DNA of 64,000 nucleotides from Hydractinia symbiolongicarpus (lineage: Eukaryota; Cnidaria; Hydrozoa; Anthoathecata; Hydractiniidae): assembly GCF_029227915.1 (NCBI RefSeq), contig NC_079878.1:29291501-29355500 (forward strand), in the 5' to 3' direction. Every line of letters begins with the position of its first letter. Position 1 is the stretch's first letter. The position numbers were made by a program, and so were the translations under genes. A model generated the notes under the pieces. It ran no database searches and was not told the DNA's origin. It saw nothing but the letters and a program-made list of their open reading frames with translations. Positions 59,849 through 64,000 of the stretch are shown one piece after another.

Positions 59849-62146
59849 TATGAGACTTGTAGTTTTCATAAATGTTTTCATTTTTGATGAGACGCAGAAT
59901 AAAAGAAGTTTAATCGCCGGCAAACGAAAACCCGCGATTTCCCGTAAATCCCATACTTGGCCCGTATAGTAAAAAGTATACAACAAAAGTACCCTGCGAG
60001 TAAACTCATTTCCAGAACGATTTTTTAAATTATCTTTTCACCACTAAAACGCACGAGACTTGTAGTTTTCAAAAATGTTTTCATTTTGGATGAGACGCTG
60101 AATAAAAGAAGTTTAATCGCCGGCACACGAAAACCCGCGAATTCCCGTAAATCCCAAACTCGGCCCGTATAGTCAAAAGTATACAAAGAAAATACCCAGG
60201 GAGTAAACTCATTTCCAGAACGATTTTTTAAATTATCTTTTCACCACTAAAACGCATGAGACTTGTAGTTTTCAAAAATGTTTTCATTTTTGATGAGACG
60301 CTGAATAAAAGATGTTTAATCGCCGGCAAACGAAAACCCGGCGTTTTCCCGTAAATCCCGGACTCGGCCCGTATAGTCAAAAGTATACAAAGAAAATACC
60401 CAGGGAGTAAACACATTTCCCAAACGATTTTTTAAATTATTTTTTCACCACTAAAACGCATGAGACTTGTAGTTTTCAGGAATGTTTTCATTTTTGATGA
60501 GACGCTTAATGAAAGAAGTTTAATCGCCGGCAAACAAAAACCCGCGATTTTCCGTAAATGCCGTGCTTGGCCCGTATAGTCGAGTATATACAAAGAAAGT
60601 ACCCTGTGAGTAAACTCATTTCCAGAACGATTTTTTAAATTATCTTTTCACCACTAAAACGCACGAGACTTGTAGTTTTCAAAAATGTTTTCATTTTTGA
60701 TGAGACGCGGAATAAAAGACGTTTAATCACCGGCAAACGAAAACCCGCGATTTCCCGTTAATCCCGGACTCGACCCGTATAGTCAAAAGTATACAAAGAA
60801 ATTACGCAGGGAGTAAACTCATTTCCAGAACGATTTTTTAAATTATCTTTTCACCACTAAAACGCATGATACTTGTAGTTTTCAAAAATGTTTTCATTTT
60901 TGATGAGACGCTGAATAAAAGATGTTTAATCGCCGGCAAACGAAAACCCGCAATTTCCCGTAAATCCCGTGCTTGGCTCGTATAGTCGAGTATATACAAA
61001 GAATGTACCCTGTGAGTAAACTCATTTCCAGAACGATTTTTTATATTATCTTTTCACCACTAAAACGCATGACATTTTTGTAGTTTTCAAAAATGTTTTC
61101 ATTTTTGATGAGACGCGGAATAAGAGAAATTTAATCGCCGGCAAACGAAAACCCGCGATTTCCCGTAAATCCCGGACTCGGCCTGTATAGTCAAAAGTAC
61201 ACAAAGAAAATACTCAGGGAGTAAACACATTTCCCGAACGATTTTTTAAATTATTTTTTCACCACTAAAACGTATGAGACTTGTAGTTTTCAAAAATGTT
61301 TTCATTTTTGATGAGACGCTGAATAAAAGATGTTTAATCGCCGGCAAACGAAAACCCGCGATTTGCCGTAAATCCCGGACTCAGCCCGTATAGTCAAAAG
61401 TATACAAAGAAAGTACCCAGGGAGTAAACTCATTTCCCGAACGTTTTTTTAAATTATTTTTTCACCACTAAAACGCATGAGACTTGTAGTTTTCAAAAAT
61501 GTTTTCATTTTTGATGAGACGCTGAATAAAAGATGTTTAATCGCCGGCAAACGAAAACCCGCGATTTCCCGTAAATCCCGGACTCGGCCCGTATAGTCAA
61601 AAGTATACAAAGAAAGTACCCAGGGAGTAAACTCATTTCCCGAACGATTTTTTAAATTATTTTTTCACCACTAAAACGCATGAGACTTGTAGTTTTCAGG
61701 AATGTTTTCATTTTTGATGAGACGCTTAAAGAAAGAAGTTTAATCGCCGGCAAACGAAAACCCGCGATTTCCCGTAAATCCCGGGCTTGGCCCGTATAGT
61801 CGAATGTATACAAAGAGAGTACCCTGTGAGTAAACTCATTTCTTGAACGATTTTTTAAATTATTTTTTCACCACTAAAACGCATGAGACTTGTAGTTTTC
61901 AAAAATGTTTTCATTTTTGATGAGACGCTGAATAAAAGAAGTTTAATCGCCGGCAAACGAAAACTCGCGATTTCCCGTAAATCCCGGACTCGGCCCGTAT
62001 AGTCAAAAGTATACAAAGAAAGTACCCTGCGAGTAAACTCATTTCCAGAACGATTTTTTAAATTATCTTTTCACCACTACAACACACGAGACTTGTAGTT
62101 TTCAAAAATGTTTTCATTTTTGATGAGACGCTGAATAAAAGAAGTT

Positions 62147-62168
62147 TAACCCTAACCCTAACCCTAAC
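62147..62168 (+). repeat. Interstitial telomeric tract, (TAACCC)3TAAC
   Basis: Three full TAACCC units and a partial one stand where other monomers have TCGCCGGCAAA between GTTTAA and CGAAAACC. On the minus strand this reads GTTA(GGGTTA)3. The tract is in register with flanking TTAA and AACG, so both junctions overlap by a few bases. It makes the monomer about 7 bp longer and removes GCCGGC. Confidence 0.95.
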
Positions 62169-63373
62169 GAAAACCTGCGAATTCCCGTAAATCCCAAACT
62201 CGGCCCGTATAGTCAAAAGTATACAAAGAAAATACCCAGGGAGTAAACTCATTTCCAGAACGATTTTTTAAATTATCTTTTTACCACTAAAACGCATGAG
62301 ACTTGTAGTTTTCAAAAATGTTTTCATTTTTGATGAGACGCTGAATAAAAGATGTTTAATCGCCGGCAAACGAAAACCCGCGATTTGCCGTAAATCCCGG
62401 ACTCAGCCCGTATAGTCAAAAGTATACAAAGAAAGTACCCAGGGAGTAAACTAATTTCCCGAACGTTTTTTTAAATTATTTTTTCACCACTAAAACGCAT
62501 GAGACTTGTAGTTTTAAAAAATGTTTTCATTTTTGATGAGAAGCTGAATAAAAGAAGTTTAATCGCCGGCAAACGAAAACCCGCAATTTCCCGTAAATCC
62601 CGTGCTTGGCTCGTATAGTCGAGTATATACAAAGAAAGTACCCTGTGAGTAAACTCATTTCCAGAACGATTTTTTATATTATCTTTTCACCACTAAAACG
62701 CATGACATTTTTGTAGTTTTCAAAAATGTTTTCATTTTTGATGAGACGCGGAATAAGAGAAATTTAATCGCCGGCAAACGAAAACCCGCGATTTCCCGTA
62801 AATCCCGGACTCGGCCTGTATAGTCAAAAGTACACAAAGAAAATACTCAGGGAGTAAACACATTTCCCGAACGATTTTTTAAATTATTTTTTCACCACTA
62901 AAACGTATGAGACTTGTAGTTTTCAAAAATGTTTTCATTTTTGATGAGACGCTGAATAAAAGAAGTTTAATCGCCGGCAAACAAAAACCTGCGATTTCCC
63001 GTAAATCCCGGACTCGGCCCGTATAGTCAAAAGTACACAAAGGAAATACTCAGGGAGTAAACTCATTTCCCGAACGATTTTTTAAATTATTTTTTCACCA
63101 CTAAAACGTATGAGACTTGTAGTTTTCAAAAATGTTTTCATTTTTGATGAGACGCTGAATAAAAGAAGTTTAATCGCCGGCAAACGAAAACCCGCGATTT
63201 CCCATAAATCCCGGACTCGGCCCGTATAGTCAAAAGTATACAAAGAAAGTACCCTGCGAGGAAACTCATTTCCAGAACGATTTTTTAAATTATCTTTTCA
63301 CCACTAAAACGCACGAGACTTGTATTTTTCAAAAATGTTTTCATTTTTGATGAGACGCTGAATAAAAAAAGTT

Positions 63374-63395
63374 TAACCCTAACCCTAACCCTAAC
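63374..63395 (+). repeat. Interstitial telomeric tract, second copy
   Basis: The 22-bp tract is identical to that at 62,147, with the same junctions and the same rare right flank (GAAAACCTGCGAATTCCCG). It therefore derives from one event that was later copied with the HOR. The left flank differs by one base (AATAAAAAAAG instead of AATAAAAGAAG). Confidence 0.95.
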
Positions 63396-64000
63396 GAAAA
63401 CCTGCGAATTCCCGTAAATCCCAAACTCGGCCCGTATAGTCAAAAGTATACAAAGAAAATACCCAGGGAGTAAACTCATTTCCAGAACGATTTTTTAAAT
63501 TATCTTTTTACCACTAAAACGCATGAGACTTGTAGTTTTCAAAAATGTTTTCATTTTTGATGAGACGCTGAATAAAAGATGTTTAATCGCCGGCAAACGA
63601 AAACCCGCGATTTGCCGTAAATCCCGGACTCAGCCCGTATAGTCAAAAGTATACAAAGAAAGTACCCAGGGAGTAAACTCATTTCCCGAACGTTTTTTTA
63701 AATTATTTTTTCACCACTAAAACGCATGAGACTTGTAGTTTTCAAAAATGTTTTCATTTTTGATGAGACGCTGAATAAAAGATGTTTAATCGCCGGCAAA
63801 CGAAAACCCGCGATTTCCCGTAAATCCCGGACTCGGCCCGTATAGTCAAAAGTATACAAAGAAAGTACCCAGGGAGTAAACTCATTTCCCGAACGATTTT
63901 TTAAATTATTTTTTCACCACTAAAACGCATGAGACTTGTAGTTTTCAGGAATGTTTTCATTTTTGATGAGACGCTTAAAGAAAGAAGTTTAATCGCCGGC

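Larger units (their letters stand above)
57241..60640 (+). repeat. Mosaic joining 9-mer-type and left-end-type monomers
   Basis: Two near-copies of the series CCCATACTCGG / GTGAAAATTTTAC, 61-bp duplication, CCCATACTTGG / GTATACAACG, GAATTCCCG / CCCAAACTCGG lie at about 57.15-57.95 kb and 59.45-60.25 kb. Between them, 58,227-59,100 repeats the order seen at 1-870 and 5,887-6,760: TTTAATCACCGGC, AATTACGCAGG, CATGATACTTG, then GCAATTTCCCG with TTTTTTATATTATC. No gene is present. Confidence 0.65.
1..64000 (+). repeat. Satellite DNA array, 203-bp monomer, about 314 head-to-tail copies
   Basis: The unit repeats without interruption from the first to the last base. Landmarks such as AAAACGC recur at 341, 544 and 747, exactly 203 bp apart. 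Every monomer I read has the same orientation, and no unrelated DNA longer than the 22-bp telomeric tracts is inserted. The consensus composition, counted by hand, is A69 C42 G35 T57. Neighbouring monomers differ at a limited set of linked positions, while monomers one higher-order period apart are nearly identical. This is the usual signature of homogenisation by unequal exchange or amplification. A 203-bp unit is close to a nucleosome plus linker, as in many centromeric satellites, but centromere function cannot be read from the sequence. The window contains no end of the array. I do not recognise the family. Confidence 0.98.
60641..64000 (+). repeat. Right-end HOR series with telomeric insertions (1,227-bp period)
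   Basis: The telomere-bearing monomer recurs at 62,147 and 63,374, 1,227 bp apart (six monomers plus the extra bases). CATGACATTTTTGTAG, a monomer 2 bp long, recurs at 61,068 and 62,701. GATTTGCCG with CTCAGCCCG occurs near 61,362, 62,391 and 63,609, and CGCTTAAAGAAAG near 61,731 and 63,971. The opening monomers (TTTAATCACCGGC at 60,722) are again the left-end type. The series continues beyond the window. Confidence 0.75.

Noticed and set aside
62147-63395. A true chromosome end at the right of the window
   Set aside because: The telomeric tracts are only 22 bp, lie inside monomers, and satellite continues on both sides to 64,000. They are interstitial.
1-64000. CRISPR array
   Set aside because: The repeated unit is 203 bp with no alternation of short constant repeats and unique spacers. 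Variation is by point changes shared among copies.
1-64000. Transposon-derived or inverted segments
   Set aside because: I looked for monomers in reverse orientation, long terminal repeats, target-site duplications and foreign inserts, and saw none. Every stretch reads as the same unit in the same direction.

Overview
The whole 64-kb window is one uninterrupted head-to-tail satellite DNA array. I see no credible protein gene, tRNA, rRNA, transposon or CRISPR array. The monomer is 203 bp. Set to start at TTTAATCGCCGGC (position 1 of the window is already in this register), about 314 monomers fit, all in the same orientation. My hand-built consensus has about 38% GC. It splits into a GC-richer first 60 bp (about 53% GC, 8 of the 12 CpGs) and an AT-rich remainder (about 31% GC). 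The AT-rich part holds T6/A3/T6 tracts and a perfect 9-bp inverted repeat with a TTTT centre.

Organism: an array of this size and regularity points to a eukaryotic nuclear genome, in centromeric, pericentromeric, subtelomeric or other heterochromatin. Two monomers near the right end carry (TAACCC)3TAAC in place of part of the unit. This is the TTAGGG telomere type, found in vertebrates, many invertebrates, many fungi and some protists, and not the TTTAGGG, TTAGG or TTAGGC types. I do not recognise the satellite family and cannot name the species.

Layout: monomer subtypes, defined by linked single-base variants, are arranged in many local higher-order repeats (HORs) rather than one. 1-5.6 kb and 5.9-11.9 kb are two copies of a roughly 29-monomer block. 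11.6-17.0 kb is a mosaic of 3-, 5-, 10- and 12-monomer shifts. 17.4-19.4 kb is a 5-mer pair (1,014 bp). 19.4-23.5 kb is a 6-mer mosaic (about 1,217 bp). 23.6-27.9 kb is an 8-mer (1,623 bp, 2.7 copies). 27.3-28.5 kb holds a 3-mer pair. 28.5-29.6 kb and 29.6-31.7 kb are outlying relatives of blocks at 51-58 kb and 6-8 kb. 31.7-40.2 kb holds three copies of a 3.0-3.65-kb block. 39.4-41.2 kb is a 4-mer (811-812 bp). 41.2-43.4 kb is mosaic. 43.4-45.0 kb repeats the 21.9-23.5 kb block. 45.0-48.4 kb holds 3- and 4-mer shifts of 8-mer-type monomers. 48.4-57.2 kb is a 7-9-mer series (1,826-bp period where complete). 57.2-60.6 kb is a mosaic related to the left end. 60.6-64 kb is a 6-mer series (1,227 bp) containing the telomeric insertions.

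Structural oddities: a 61-bp partial-monomer duplication at five places, one 36-bp deletion, the two 22-bp telomeric tracts, and six monomers in which both arms of the inverted repeat have changed together so that pairing is kept. All short open reading frames are products of the repeat. Because 203 is not a multiple of 3, the frame shifts at every monomer, and the longest open frame is only 121 codons.
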